Counted from the stretch's first letter, positions 1 to 13,306 are shown. The stretch is DNA of 64,000 bases from Escarpia spicata (GCA_963995525.1 OZ023217.1:21230273-21294272); one strand, 5' to 3'. The notes: generated by a model from the sequence alone, not told the origin. Numbers and translations: made by a program.

Positions 1-769
1 AAATGCAGATTTGTACATATTCTGCGGAAGAGGCATTCACGTGCGATTCACATGTGCGTATGAACGCACATGCTATTTGCCTATTCATTAAGAAGAATAT
101 AATATGCAAATATCCGATTAGTACACCACAACAAGACAATAATAGCGGTAGCAAGTGCGCGGCCCCAAATGAATATGCATTTTCCGGTTTTGTCCTACTT
201 ACAGTCTACGCCTAAAAATGTATGCTACCTGGTTATCTAATGACTTTCATTAAACACAACATTAGACTATAACAATAGTAGGACCAACGAACATTTGGTA
301 GTAGTATACATTATGCTAAAATTAAAATATGAATATGTAAAAATCTTCATTATTACCTTGCTTTTCATTTGGGGAGGCAACGCCTTCCGCCATTTTGAAT
401 AATAAAATCTATCAATTATTCTCCGGATTTTTCCGACAACTAATAAGAATGCGGTCTGCAAAACGTAAGCTAGTATTTTTGACGCAGAAAACATGTATAC
501 CATTAGTATGTATAGCTTTAGGCGAAAATATTGCGAGCAACTGCAATGTTTTACATAGATAAACTTTTATTTTTCCAGCAGGTGCCCTTCTAATCCGCGA
601 ACATTTCCGATCTATCCCGAAATTGTATCCACAAGGTGGCGCCAGCACCTTCTCAGTGGGGTGGGCAGTCTCGTTGTATGGCGCCACTGGCACGTTGGCT
701 TGGTTCTCCACAAGCAGTACTTGTGACGCAACAAAACAGTCATAAAATAGGGTTTCCAGATAGCAGACC
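1..769. other. non-coding stretch, no gene seen
   Basis: No open frame here resembles a known protein; the overlapping short frames on both strands look like chance. The sequence is AT-rich up to about 580 and then more mixed. Confidence 0.6.
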
Positions 770-945
770 CGGCCACGTTGAGGCAACGTGGGCATTTTGC
801 GTTGGCATAACGCTGGCAACACATGTTGGGCCAACGTAATTTTGCTCATCGGCCCCAAGTTGGCCCAACATGTTGGCCCAACGTTGGTTTAGAATACACT
901 TCAGTTGGGCCAACATTGGGCCAACGTTGGGCCACCTACGTGTGT
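770..945. repeat. palindromic TTGGGCCAACG repeat cluster
   Basis: The self-complementary word TTGGGCCAACGTTGGGCCAA and variants such as CCAACATGTTGG recur about eight times in 170 bp. Each word and its neighbour can fold back, so the block is a set of short overlapping palindromes. It codes for nothing I recognise. It may be an end or core of a foldback or MITE-type element. Confidence 0.7.
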
Positions 946-1109
946 TTATTCCGGGTGTGATTTGTGCTGGTATGCTTTTGGTCTATACATTTGTTATATA
1001 GTACAAAATACATATGTGATAACATTGCATGGTCTTGGTTGTTAATAATATTTTTTTTATTAATATGGAGCTACTTATCACATGAAACAATCATATTATT
1101 ACACTTAAA

Positions 1110-2580
<1,471 letters not shown>

Positions 2581-2589
2581 GGTTACTGC

Positions 2590-3001
2590 GTTACCATTCG
2601 AGCCTGTACTCGAGGTTGGTCAGCAGGAAGCTCTGGAGTTTGTGACCCTATACAGTCATATCCATTTAATTGAATAAGTGATAAGTCATCACTATCAGAG
2701 AGCCATCTCTTTGTAGACGTAGTATGCTAAATTTAAAATTTAAGGAAGATAAGTCATTTATAAATGCCTCGAGTTCACTAAACTTTGCGTTAAATGACTG
2801 TATGTTTGAGCTTAGGAAACTGAAATGTTTATTATTGTTTTGAACTAATAAGTTAAATTTGTCAAAATCATAATATGACGATCGGCGTATTATTGGCAGT
2901 TCATTATTTTCATCAACAGTATTACTGATGCTTAACATATTATTTAGACAGTTTTTTGTAAAACCACCTGTAAATTGAAGAAAAGTTTTGTCAGTTATCA
3001 T
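2590..3001 (-). pseudogene. non-LTR retrotransposon endonuclease N-terminus fragment
   Basis: On the minus strand, residues LSSNIQSFNAKFSELEAF resemble the start of the apurinic-type endonuclease domain of CR1/L2-like ORF2 proteins, where an N-(I/V)-(Q/R)-S-L-N-A-K-F motif is usual. After about 95 residues the frame slips, and the next frame continues with WLSDSDDLSLIQLNGYDC, again typical of this domain. The fragment stops at the CA array, so the rest of the element is missing. It is a dead fragment. Assignment rests on the motif only. Confidence 0.6.
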
Positions 3002-3257
3002 TTACCTGTATTTTAAATTTTAAAGAGATCAACAGGTTTTCAATGTGCAGTAATGTTTCAGTAAGAGTGTGTGCCTTTAATGTTCGTGTTATAAGATTGT
3101 TTTTAGAAATATTTGTCTTTTGTTCATGTAATTTGTAAAGCTAAAGCGGTGCATGATAAGTAGCTACTTAAAAAACCCAGGTTATGTTTATAAAAAAATA
3201 CAAGAAAGAAAATGGTGATCGCCATGAACATGTGGCTGATTACTGTGCGATGAGAGC

Positions 3258-3329
<72 letters not shown>

Positions 3330-3966
3330 GAACTCCCATCCCGCTGAGATAAGAGTAACTTTGTCAATAACAAAATTAACACACACAATATTATTGCGTA
3401 CACATGTAAAGTTTACATGTTGTGAAGTTGTTGCGTAAAATCTGTATCAATAACACAGTAGAGTACATTAAAAAGAAAAAAATAGACATATATCTCATAA
3501 ACCAATAATTGACTAAATGCAAATGTTTACCGAGCATACAAGGGAACAAATTGCATTGTCAAAAACAGAGTGTTAAGAAATTATGTAAATAATGCCTCAT
3601 ACATGTAGAATAAAGAATTACACGATTTAGACTATTTTTGGTGATTCGGAAGGGGATGCAGTTGGAGGTTTCAGATGTAGCGGCAAATCAGTTGTGGAAG
3701 AGACGATTGTATAGCAGAAATAATTTTGGCTAAAGCCGCCGTTTTCATGACGTCGACACAAATGCCGCAACTACGCGATACCGGATATTTATTTACGTCA
3801 CAACCTGTTGCCTTGGTTTTCGCCATCACAACGCAACGACAGGTAATGAAAAACGCGTGTAATAGTGAATTTTATATTGCTTTATTGGGGGAATTTCGTA
3901 TTTGATAATAGGCCCAAGCGCGGGGTCCCCGATATGTATTTGTGTGTGTGTTTGTGTGCGCGCGTG
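3002..3966. other. non-coding stretch with a TA microsatellite
   Basis: A pure (TA)35 microsatellite occupies 3259-3328. The short Tyr-Ile frames over it are artefacts. A short word at about 3655-3680 (GATGCAGTTGGAGGTTTCAG) resembles dispersed copies near 8960 and 19435. Nothing else is recognised. Confidence 0.6.
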
Positions 3967-3971
3967 TGAGT

Positions 3972-4182
3972 TATAACGATAACTGTTTATATATATATAA
4001 ATAAGTCGATGTATATAACAATACTTTATTGCCGACTTTGTTTCGTTTACACCGGGTCAACGCACATCATGGCGACAACACACAATACCACGTTGGCTTT
4101 TGTGTAGCCACTGGCATGCTGATATACACCTTATTCGCCAAGTGGCGTTTCAGTTTATCACTTTAATTGTGATATCGTCACA
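3972..4182 (-). repeat. Gypsy element 3' LTR
   Basis: 211 bp, matching 8439-8693 except for about four substitutions and a shorter TA tract. Read on the minus strand it begins TGTGACGATATCAC and ends CGTTATA. Confidence 0.92.
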
Positions 4183-4304
4183 TCCCCCTCTTTTTACAGT
4201 CAGATGTTTAACTTTTCACTTCATTTTAAAGTCTTTGAACTTTGCTGGAAGTTTCAATGGACGCCTTGGTCATGCTACAGTCGCCGGCACACTGCATGGT
4301 GAAC

Positions 4305-6908
4305 TTATAACTCTCGTGGTGAATGTACCACCGTGGATGGTACATTACGTTGTGGAGACGTTTCGGCTGAACGTTCACTGCTTGGAGGAGACGTGACGTT
4401 GTCTTGACCTCTCTGTTGTGCGTTCTGGTTGTCTACGCACGTTTTGTCTGAACACATTGGTCTTTTCATCGTATTGTCAGGTTCATCTTGTTGAGAGTAC
4501 CGTGTCTCATCCTTATACTGCTCTGGTGTGGCACGTAGCTGTCGTCTATTCCTTCGGTATGTCGAGCCTTCACTCTCAATGATGTAAGATCTGACGCCCG
4601 ATGGTTTCTGAATGCGTGCTAGTGTCCATGTTCGTGAGTCATTTGAGGCGTTTGGCTTCTTGAACCGCACAACATCTCCTGGGTGTAGTATGCTGAGATT
4701 CTTGCTCGTACGATTGTACAACCTGGCTTGTTTCTCCTTTCTACGTTTGAGTTGTTCAAACATCCGTTGAGCGGACGATGTGTGCATAGCTTCTGTAGGT
4801 GTGTTTCGATAGTCCAGAAACGACAAATACACATCCGCCCTGTCATCAATTGCTTTCCGCATGATTTGCTTTGCCGTCTTGACTGCGTTTTCCACTTTTC
4901 CGTTTGACTGGGGGTAACGAGGTAACGACGTGATATGTTCAAATTTCCAACGCTCTGAGAACAACTTGAACTCCTCACACGCAAACTGTGGCCCATTGTC
5001 AGAAATCACTTTGTCTGGTGCACCGAATCTCGCAAAGTGAATACGCAGTTTGGGGATAACCTGTGTTGCACTGGTCATTGACAGCTTGTCAACTTCGAAG
5101 AAGTTCGAGAAGTAGATCACCGTTATAAGGTAGTCCTGTCCATGAAGGTGGAACAGGTCAACTCCAACTCGTGACCATGGACGTGACGGTATCTCATGTG
5201 ACAACAACGGCTCTCTACATTGTTCTGGTTTGTACGCGTTGCACGTACTGCAGGCACTGATGACATTCTTCACTTCTTGGTTCATGCCTGGCCAATACAT
5301 CACTTCACGTGCTCGTCTAAGACATCCTTCGACTCCTAAGTGCGAGGAGTGGAGTTTCTTTATGAGCATGGCTCGCATGTCACGGGATATGACGATTCTC
5401 TGCCCCTTGAATAATGCGCCATCCTGTGTGCTGAGCTCGTCACGGCAATTGAAATACGGTCGCGCGAGTGGATCGACTGCTTCACGTCGACCCGGCCATC
5501 CCTGAAGTGTGTAGCGAACTGCAGTTTTCACTTCGTCGTCTTTACGTGACTTGCACATGATTTCGTGTATTCCGTTGGTCGACAGATGAACATCTTCTGT
5601 CATGTCCATTTGTTGCAGTTCAATGACGAACACATGATCCCCAGGGTCATGTGCGTGGCTGTATGGAAGGTATGCCCGAGATAACGCATCTGCGATATAC
5701 ATTTCGTTTCCTTTCGTGTACACGACATCTGTGCTGTACTTCTGCAGGCGGAGCACCATTCTCTGCAGTCTCTTCGGTGCATCGATCATCGATTTCTTTG
5801 TGATCGTCTGAAGTGGCTTGTGATCCGACTGCACGGTGATGGGTCTTCCGTACACATACTGGTCAAATCGTGCACATGCAAAGACAATTGCTAAGAGCTT
5901 TTTTTCGATTTGGGCATAGTTCTGTTCTGTGTTTGTGTGTGCTCGAGAGGCATAGCACACTGGTTTTCCCTCTTGCAGGAGCACTGCACCCAAACCACTT
6001 TGGGATGCATCACATTGGATTGTGATTGCTTGCTTTACATCATAGTATGCAAGCACTGGTGCTGCTGTGATCAATTCTCTGATCTTGTTCAAAGCATCTT
6101 GATGTTGCTCAAGCCAACACCACTTCACATCTTTCCGATCTAGTTGTCTCAGTGCTTCACAGACTTGTGACAGATGTGGCAAGAATTTCGCAAGATAGCC
6201 AACCATGCCGAGAATTCGCTTCAGTGCTGTGACATCCGTTGGAGTAGGCATCTTCATGATGGCCTCAACCTTGGATTCGTCTACCTTGAGTCCCTCATCA
6301 GTGAGAAGATGTCCAATGAATGGTACTGATGTGTTTCGCAGTTGAACTTTGTCTGGATTCAACACCAGGTGGCACGTTCTCGCTCGATTCAGTAGTGCTC
6401 TGAGATTGGCATCATGGTCTCGTGTTGCTTGTTCGATTGTGTCTCCGGACCCAATGCACAGGAAGTCATCTGCTACGACTTCTATTCCGTTGAGTCCTTC
6501 GGCTAGTTCGTGCGCTCGACGTTGCCACTCCTCTGGTGCTGAATTTATGCCAAATGGCATTCGCAACCACCGGTAACGACCGTATGGTGTGTTGAACGTC
6601 GTGAGGTAGCTGGAATCATCGTCAAGTTTGACTTGCCAGAAGCCTGTCTTGGCATCCAATACCGAAAACTCTTTGGCATTAGTGAGTCGTGTTGCGACAT
6701 TTTCCAGTGTAGGAAGCGGGTAGTGAGAACGTTGAATTGCCCTATTTAGGTCTCGAGGGTCCAGATAAATCCGCAGTTTGTTTGTGTTCTTCTTCCTCAC
6801 TGTTATCACATGCTCGAGACCCATTGTGTTGGGTCTGTGACAGGAGCGATGATTTTGTCCTCTACCATTCGTATGAGTTCCTTTTTCACGACTTCTCGTA
6901 CCGCACAA
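4305..6908 (-). pseudogene. pol: Gypsy pol: reverse transcriptase, RNase H, integrase
   Basis: One open frame of 867 codons covers most of pol. RT: LDPRDLN near residue 49, FSVLDAKTGFWQVKLDD at 81-97, MPFG at 117-120, and the catalytic box as VVADDFL at 144-150. The RNase H domain begins with QCDASQSGLG at 298-307. The integrase zinc finger is H-x3-H-type (HSSHLG...CSTCNAY, 520-559). The DD35E core is D584 (VGVDLFHL), D637 (ISDNGP) and E673 (NGKVEN). The first 30 or so codons are out of frame with the true protein: a one-base deletion near 6815 separates this frame from the RT start at 6806-7087. The product would act in cytoplasmic reverse transcription and integration. As it stands the polyprotein is broken. 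Confidence 0.9.
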
Positions 6909-7087
6909 GGAACTCTGCGGGGCGGATGGACAACAGGTTTGACACTTGGACCAATCTGTATTCTATAGTTGCCATCGAGGCAACCAAGTCCCTCGAATAC
7001 ATCTGGGTATTCTCTGAGTACAGTGTCCTGTAACACTTGTGATCGCTTACTCATCACAGAAATGTGCACCGTGCTTTCGATGGACAT
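6806..7087 (-). pseudogene. pol: Gypsy pol: RT N-terminal segment, frameshifted
   Basis: This frame holds the connection between protease and RT: YPDVFEGLGCL, a VVHPPRRVP motif, and the RT start ending in TQWVSSM before a TGA. The adjacent frame resumes immediately with VITVRKKN, so one base has been lost at about 6815. It also differs in frame from the gag-protease segment upstream (overlap 7054-7087). That could be a programmed shift or a second mutation. Confidence 0.8.
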
Positions 7088-7929
7088 GTTTTACCAGTCG
7101 TTAGTAGTGTTTGTGTTGTCTCCATCGTTGTCTGTTGGCTGTCACCACCTCTGTCACGGTTCCGACTGTATGTTCTCATGGTCACTGCATTTATTGCATC
7201 ACAGTCGTTTATCTTAATTAAGTCAAGGTCCAGACATGACTGCAAACTCAGAAGTGGAACAACACTGGCACGCACAACAACGAAACGCATCTGTCTCTTG
7301 CGGTGAACTTGCAAACGCGCCAGTCCTATCGGTTTCACTACCGACTTGTTGTGCATGACGAGTCTAATGTTCGTGTTCTCCAACTTGCTGCATGAGTGAT
7401 CTGCTGTTGCACATACGTAGTCCTGATATGGCAGGATGTCCATCGATGACCCTGTGTCCATGTGAAACGACACATTTGTTTTGTCATTTATTGTCAGTGT
7501 TACATGTGCTTTCGTCTTACGTTCACTGCCCACTGTGTATATGATCGCTTGTTCGACCATTTGATGAGTAGCTGCGCTTCTGCACATCTTAGCGAAGTGA
7601 TTTAGTTTTCCGCACACATGGCAAGTGGCGCCACGAGCAGGACACTTGTCCTTCCCTTTTGCATGTATACCACCACACCTGCTACATCCTGATCGTCCCT
7701 CACCAGAAAGTTGTGCATACCTGTTACTGGTGGGTGTGTACTTGCTAGTACTCGAACGTCTAGATCTGTTGTACTTTCTTGCAGGATTGCCATAATTTGC
7801 ATTGTATGGACTTGCAGCTGGTGGCTTGACTGGCGCCGCCTTGTGTCGAACTAAGTGAGTGGTCATTTCTGTACTTATTTCTTGTGCACGTGTGTGTGTC
7901 ACTTGTAATGTTTTAACATGGCAATGCAA
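7054..7929 (-). pseudogene. gag: Gypsy gag nucleocapsid and aspartic protease
   Basis: 291 codons. Two zinc knuckle-like segments lie together: CSRCGGIHAKGKDKC and a standard CCHC box, CHVCGKLNHFAKMC. Further on, a retropepsin active site reads FHMDTGSSMDIL (D-T-G-S). This is the usual nucleocapsid-protease order in Gypsy elements. The frame does not connect cleanly to the capsid segment upstream (8007-8366); a short intermediate piece at about 7930-8030 is in a third frame. Confidence 0.85.
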
Positions 7930-8006
7930 GTTTCCAGATTTAGGTCTTCCTTTGCAAGTAACTTTTCTCTTGCTTTATCGTCCTTTATACCTATGACCAA
8001 CCTGTC

Positions 8007-8366
8007 TCAAATCAGTATCAAAGTCCCAAATTTACAAGTGGCTGACAGCTTGTATAGCGCTGTTATATAGGCTTCCACCGTCTCACCTGCATTTTGCGAT
8101 ATGTTGAAGAATCTGTATGATTCATAGGTTTCATTGGTCTTGGCAATGCAGTTGTCATCAAATTTCTGTATGACAACATCGATCTTATTCTTGTCTTCGT
8201 CCTCTTGCCACTGGAATGTTTCATATAGATCTACTCCTTCCGTACCTAATACGTTCAAAAACGCAGCAACTCTGACCTCGTCGTCTTCTTTCGCTATTTT
8301 CGTCGCTGTTTCATAGTATCTCCATTCCCTCTTGAAGATCCGCCATGAGTCTCCTCTGTTTTCCAA
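8007..8366 (-). pseudogene. gag: Gypsy gag capsid segment
   Basis: 119 codons. The pattern SWRIFKREWRYYETATKI, then AAFLNVLGTEGVDLYETF, then FFNISQNAGETVEAYITALYKLS, is characteristic of retrotransposon gag capsid domains. The first ATG follows the primer-binding site by about 55 bp. A premature stop after CKFGTLILI, with continuation in another frame (RLVIGIKDDKAREKLL), shows an indel near 8010. Confidence 0.82.
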
Positions 8367-8420
8367 GGAGAGCTGATTCGTACAAACGCGTCTTCTTCGG
8401 TTTCTTCTGTGGCTTGTACT

Positions 8421-8438
8421 ATCCCATTACTGACACCA
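8421..8438 (-). promoter_or_regulatory. Gypsy primer-binding site, tRNA-Leu-like
   Basis: Read on the minus strand it directly abuts the 5' LTR, starts TGGTGTCAG and ends TGGGAT. That pattern fits the 3' acceptor end of a leucine tRNA with one or two mismatches. The tRNA identity is from memory of the family. Confidence 0.7.
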
Positions 8439-8452
8439 TATAACGATAACTG

Positions 8453-8517
<65 letters not shown>

Positions 8518-8693
8518 CGATGTATATAACAATACTTTATTGCCGACCTTGTTTCGTTTACACCGGGTCAATGCACATCATGGCGACAACACACAATACC
8601 ACGTTGGCTTTTGTGTAGCCACTGGCATGCTGATATACACCTTATTCGCCAGGTGGCGTTTAAGTTTATCACTTTAATTGTGATATCGTCACA
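8439..8693 (-). repeat. Gypsy element 5' LTR with expanded TA tract
   Basis: 255 bp. It is longer than the 3' LTR because the internal TA tract (about 8457-8515) has grown by 44 bp. It would hold the element's promoter. Confidence 0.92.
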
Positions 8694-8698
8694 TGAGT

Positions 8699-10130
8699 GG
8701 TGGTGACATTTAAGCACCGACGTCAACCAGTTTCACGATGACTTGCGCTGCAAGACAATTATGTTTGTATGACGTTTTGTTTTTGAAAGAGTACTGAATA
8801 TTGCCGACATTACACCACCAGGAATGATTATGTCTTCTATCATCAACCACCTTTTGTTGGTAGGTTGTACGGAACTTTTTAATTTCATTATGACATACCT
8901 GCTTGCTCTCCCGGAATACAGGCAAATCTCCCGCATTTTAAAATCTCCAACAACACCCCTCCACCAGTCTTCGAGACGTGCTGATCAAAATCTCCAACAG
9001 CCCCCCCTCGCCGTCTTCGAGACAGCGAACCGGTGAATTTCCGGCGAAAAATTCGCAGAAACAAACATAATCCACATCTTCAGAAATACAGTTACATTTT
9101 TATGTTTAATCTAACATACCATTTTATAAAAAAAATATTTCAAATGATCAACAGTACGCAAACAAATGTCCACACCAAAATCAATCCTTGTAGGTTGGAA
9201 TCGATGACATGAAGTCTTCGTGCAAGATATAATGCATGGTGTGGATTGATCAATAGCATCTTTTCTGAAAACAAGAAGGCATACACAATGTATGATCATT
9301 ACACATGTTATTAATAACGCGGATCTAATCACAAATCCCACAATGATGTGGCTTCAAAAACTGACTTACAATAATCCTAACTCTAAATTAGCAATTACTT
9401 CATCGATGGAGTGCAACATTTAAAAAAATATATTTTTAAATAAAATATTACAGGATTGCCATCGAAAGCAAAATGTCAACAAGATCCATATAGCATATCA
9501 ACAAGCCAGCCACAGACCTGTACAGGCAAATGCATTAGCTTTGGAGTTGGCAATGGCATTGCATTAACATAATTATGAAAGTTCAATAATGTGTCATCGA
9601 CCCGACAAATTTCTGTCAAATGTATTTGATTACAAATATGGTCACACTGCTATCGGCAGTCAGTGCAGCTTGATCATCGTTATATGTATGACCCAAAATA
9701 GCTATATCATGACAACACGCAGTTTCAGTCTTTTAATATAATAATACCTTAATTAACATATGCTTGTAATATATTACACTATATATATACACACTGCATT
9801 GGCTACCGCACATCAACCATGGACATCAACTAGTGACTTGATTGATCTTTCAATAAAAATCGCATTTTACGATTATCATTGACGAAAATGTGAGAAGCTA
9901 CGCGGAGTTTTCTCCAATTTAAAACCAATATTTGTATTTTTGACCTCCTGAAATTTGATCAGGTTTTAGTAAAAATGGCAAACATGATTGGACCCACGAT
10001 TATTGCCCACAACAGTATAATATCTATATCCCCATAAATTATAGTTGACGCACGCGCTAGCTTCCCAAATGGCGGGAGAAAAAACTCCCATTGTAGACTA
10101 CCGTGATCTCGCTCAGTGACGCCTCCTGTC
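8699..10130. other. non-coding stretch upstream of the aquaporin gene
   Basis: No gene-like frame is seen. About 8905-8955 carries, inverted, the same roughly 45-bp sequence as 19440-19485 (shared core GGGAGATTTGCCTGTATTCC), so it is a dispersed repeat. The rest is AT-rich unique-looking sequence. Confidence 0.55.
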
Positions 10131-10131
10131 T

Positions 10132-10222
10132 AAATATAGGCTCCGTGGCCACATCATCGCTGACTATTCGACAACTGCGGATCGCGGCTCACGTTGTTTT
10201 TAAAACTATTTACCGGGTATGT
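10132..10222 (+). promoter_or_regulatory. possible promoter and first non-coding exon
   Basis: TAAATATAGG near 10132 is a TATA-like box in a locally GC-richer stretch. About 80 bp further on, TTTACCGG/GTATGT (10220) is a plausible splice donor. This could be a 5' untranslated exon joined to an acceptor near 14096 (TTTGCTTTAG), just before the aquaporin start. Inference only. Confidence 0.25.
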
Positions 10223-11864
10223 ATTAACCACTTTTAACTTTCTATGACTATTGCGCATTTTATGATCTGCCGCTGCAGTTTGTGTTCGTTGTTTGTTGGT
10301 GCATGCAGCAATGTATGTTATGTGTAGTTGTCTATAACACTGATCCGGCGTCTTAAATTTTGTGTATGTCTCTTCTTCAAGTTCTCTTGTCGACGATAAT
10401 CATACTCATGTGTCATGTTATGTAAATAAATGGTAAGAAAAGTTGGTTTTGGGGGAAATACATACAGTTTCCGTACGAAAACAGCGCCGTGTGAAACGTT
10501 TGCTACCAGCGTTTAGCGTGCTAGCGGTTATAACCAATGAAGAACATATTATGTTGACGCACGTGACGTAATTGCCTTGGGAAGGATGTATCCACTGCCA
10601 GTACGTCGCGGTTTGCCTGTCACTATCGCATTATTGCGCGTGACTTCCGTCAAGCTTTGCCTTTACCGACAAAGTTGATGCCGGTTATATACGTGAATCT
10701 CATAAATCAAACATTTCTGCATACAATTGTCACTCTAAATTATGTTTTTGTCATAAAGAAACACTTTGTCTGACCAGAATTTCAAAAAAATATAAATACT
10801 CATCAGTGATATTAAATAATAAATGTTGTTACATCCACAACCCAATCAGTCAATATATTTCTCTTGAAGCCCAATTAAGTCATCGAGGAGGCACAGCTTC
10901 AACTGATTGTTGTCAACAAGTTGTATCATTATCTTTCGCAGCAATATTATTCTTAGACATACTGATTGTTATTGGGTTGCGGATGCAGCAAGTTTGTCTC
11001 TGTTTTGTTCTAACACCGCAACTATATTGTCCGTTGTCGCTCTGCCGCAGTTACTAAATGAACAAGAACGGTTTGCTTTCTCCAAAGAAGATATGGAGCG
11101 TGTCGCACTAATTTGCAACACAAATATGTACAGAACAATGACGTTTTATTGCCATTAGACACCATCACAAAAGTTTAGATTTATCCTGGCAAAGTACATT
11201 ATGGAGTCAAACAGTGTCAAAGTCTGTTACACCAACAACTCAGAAATATAGCAAGCATTGCTGTTGGGACTTTGTAATGAGTATACTAATATCACATAAT
11301 AAGTATGATCATAATATGTTTTAAGTATCTCGGTCTGGGACGTGTTCATACTTTTTATGGTCAAGCGACAACGTAATGGCTACGGCCTCTCTTAATTGGT
11401 GTATTGGAATTGTAGTAGGAATAATGAAAAAGGCATTACATTCTTTCAAAGTATGCATATGTTGGTATAAGAAATTGGTGTCCATGTTACACCCACGACC
11501 GACGTGTTGGTAATCCATTTGCATGTTGAAAATAAATAGATAGATTTGCGTCATTATCTCCTTGTATCTAATCAATTAACGTATACATGTTTCTACACCA
11601 TACAACAGGAAAGAAATATTGAAAATGTCAGTTTGAATAAATTTTTCACAAGGATGTCACACTTGTGCTTCTTATCTGTGCTGTGTAAATGTATACTGAT
11701 CTATAGCCAGAGCGTGTCACATGAATCAGTGCGAATCAGTGAATTCGGGCAGTGTATAGGCTAATAGCGTTAGAACACGAAATTTTAGTGATAGGATTTT
11801 TGACCTGGCACGTATTTTCTGGGTATAGGATCTAGGTTTCGAAATAGCGGCGGGCCGCAATAGT
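10223..11864. other. non-coding stretch, no gene seen
   Basis: Mixed AT-rich sequence. Short frames at 10806-11158 and 11321-11764 resemble nothing and lack gene context. If the 10132 promoter is real, this is intron. Confidence 0.5.
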
Positions 11865-11970
11865 AAGATTGGAACCCCGATCCCTTCGACTGACAGTGCG
11901 TCGCTCTACCGCTCTACCGCTCTATCGCTCTACCGCTCTACCGCTCTATCGCTCTACCGCTTTACCTACG
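11865..11970 (-). repeat. tRNA-derived SINE-like fragment with 8-bp tandem expansion
   Basis: Read on the minus strand, the sequence has GGTAGAGC-type D-arm/A-box words followed about 25 bp later by GGGTTCCAATC, which resembles a B box. This is the layout of a tRNA-derived promoter. The GGTAGAGC word is repeated eight times (11903-11966), as + strand units GCTCTACC with occasional GCTCTATC or GCTTTACC. Confidence 0.5.
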
Positions 11971-12081
11971 CTCCTATGTTTGGTCGTTTGCCTGGTCATA
12001 TGCCCTCCTGCCAGACTTAGGCAGACTAAGCAATGTGCACCGCTAGCACACGGTGCACCAATTCCGTAACGTTTAACGCAG

Positions 12082-12087
<6 letters not shown>

Positions 12088-12140
<53 letters not shown>
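12088..12140. repeat. (TA)n microsatellite
   Basis: Near-perfect TA dinucleotide run directly next to a copy of the ACTTGTCC dispersed repeat. Confidence 0.95.
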
Positions 12141-12141
<1 letters not shown>

Positions 12142-12250
12142 CAGCGTTCGAAATAGCACTTGTCCGTTTGTCCGGGACAAGTGATTTTTGGCCCGGACAA
12201 GTAAAATGACTCTACATGGTTATCCGGTGGACAAGTGAAATTTACAGTAA
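12141..12250. repeat. ACTTGTCC dispersed repeat, copy 1
   Basis: Contains GCACTTGTCCG, CCGGGACAAGTG, CCCGGACAAGTA and GGTGGACAAGTG in 100 bp, in both orientations. Related sequence occurs near 13690, 14930, 18545 and 21525. No coding capacity is seen. Confidence 0.65.
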
Positions 12251-13262
12251 ACAAATGACGCGTGCAACATTGCAACATTTTTATTTGAGGAAATTCAAAC
12301 GTAAATGAAGTTCGCTAGCAATCGCGCTTGTTGCAATTTTGTTGGTGTGTCGGCGTCTTGTCGGTCCGCCGCCAGTGTGTCGCACGTCAGTGTTCGACCG
12401 AGTTTAGTGCCTGCGTTAACAGGGTCATGCGCTTAGCGCACCGACCTAGCTCTGTCATACGCGTAGGACAGACTCCGCATCAGCCATCGTTGATCGAGGC
12501 TGTATTTCACACAATCGTTCAGTTTAGCCGACGTACAAATTGCTTCCGCGCACGGATCTTATTTGACGAACTTTAGAAATGTATGTATCTTTGTATCGCT
12601 TCCGTGTTATTTGAATAAGTATATACAAAGTTTTACCCATTATTACGCCTAACCCACGCGGACTCGACAGTCTTCCAAGACCACGTCATCGAACTGTCGT
12701 TAGCCGATCCAGATCGGTAACAATTTTCAAAACTTGTAACTGGCTCTCCGGTAAATCTATAGTGCTGGTTGATAAACGGAATATTAATGACATTTCATAA
12801 ATGTTGTTGTATCTGTGTAACATTTATATTAACCATAAATTGCCAGTTTTTTAAACCGAATTATGCAAGACGCGCGGCCGGGGACGGTGTGCCAACCGCC
12901 GTTGACATGTCGGCTTCCGCCAACTACGTTACGACGTAAATTGTAACTAAATCTATAAATTAGATTCCGCCTGGTAAATGTAATTCGGGCACCGTTAAAA
13001 CTGTTTTATCATCATTGAAATGGTAATATAACATTTAGGACATTTTGTTTGTTTGCTGATGATCAATTGAATAGTATCTTCGTTTGTAAAATACAGAACT
13101 ATGTTAATATTGAAGTTCATGGAGGTTGAACAAAGTATTCTCATATTAGGTCTATATAGTTTATTATGATTTTTTGACAACATCTCCTGGCTTTGTATTG
13201 GTCATGTTCCTGGTTGAATGGCGTCTTCAATGACAAACTGATGCAACAATTTTACATCAGTG

Positions 13263-13306
<44 letters not shown>

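Larger units (their letters stand above)
3967..8698 (-). mobile_element. full-length Gypsy LTR retrotransposon with TGAGT target duplication
   Basis: A complete Ty3/Gypsy element lies on the minus strand. Its LTRs are 8439-8693 (5') and 3972-4182 (3'), flanked by identical TGAGT target duplications at 8694-8698 and 3967-3971. The primer-binding site abuts the 5' LTR: read on the minus strand from 8438 it is TGGTGTCAGTAATGGGAT, which resembles the complement of a tRNA-Leu 3' end. A polypurine tract (minus strand AAAAAGAGGGGGA, 4183-4195) abuts the 3' LTR. Gag, CCHC knuckles, aspartic protease, RT, RNase H and integrase follow in the usual order. No envelope frame is seen. Outside the TA tract the LTRs differ at about four positions, so insertion was recent, yet gag and pol both carry frame breaks. 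Lineage is uncertain; Mag-like or Steamer-like is possible. Confidence 0.93.

Noticed and set aside
3124..3438. Tyr-Ile repeat frames
   Set aside because: Translated TA microsatellite.
4100..4396. Plus-strand frame of 98 codons in the first Gypsy element
   Set aside because: Antisense to pol and LTR; no family resemblance.
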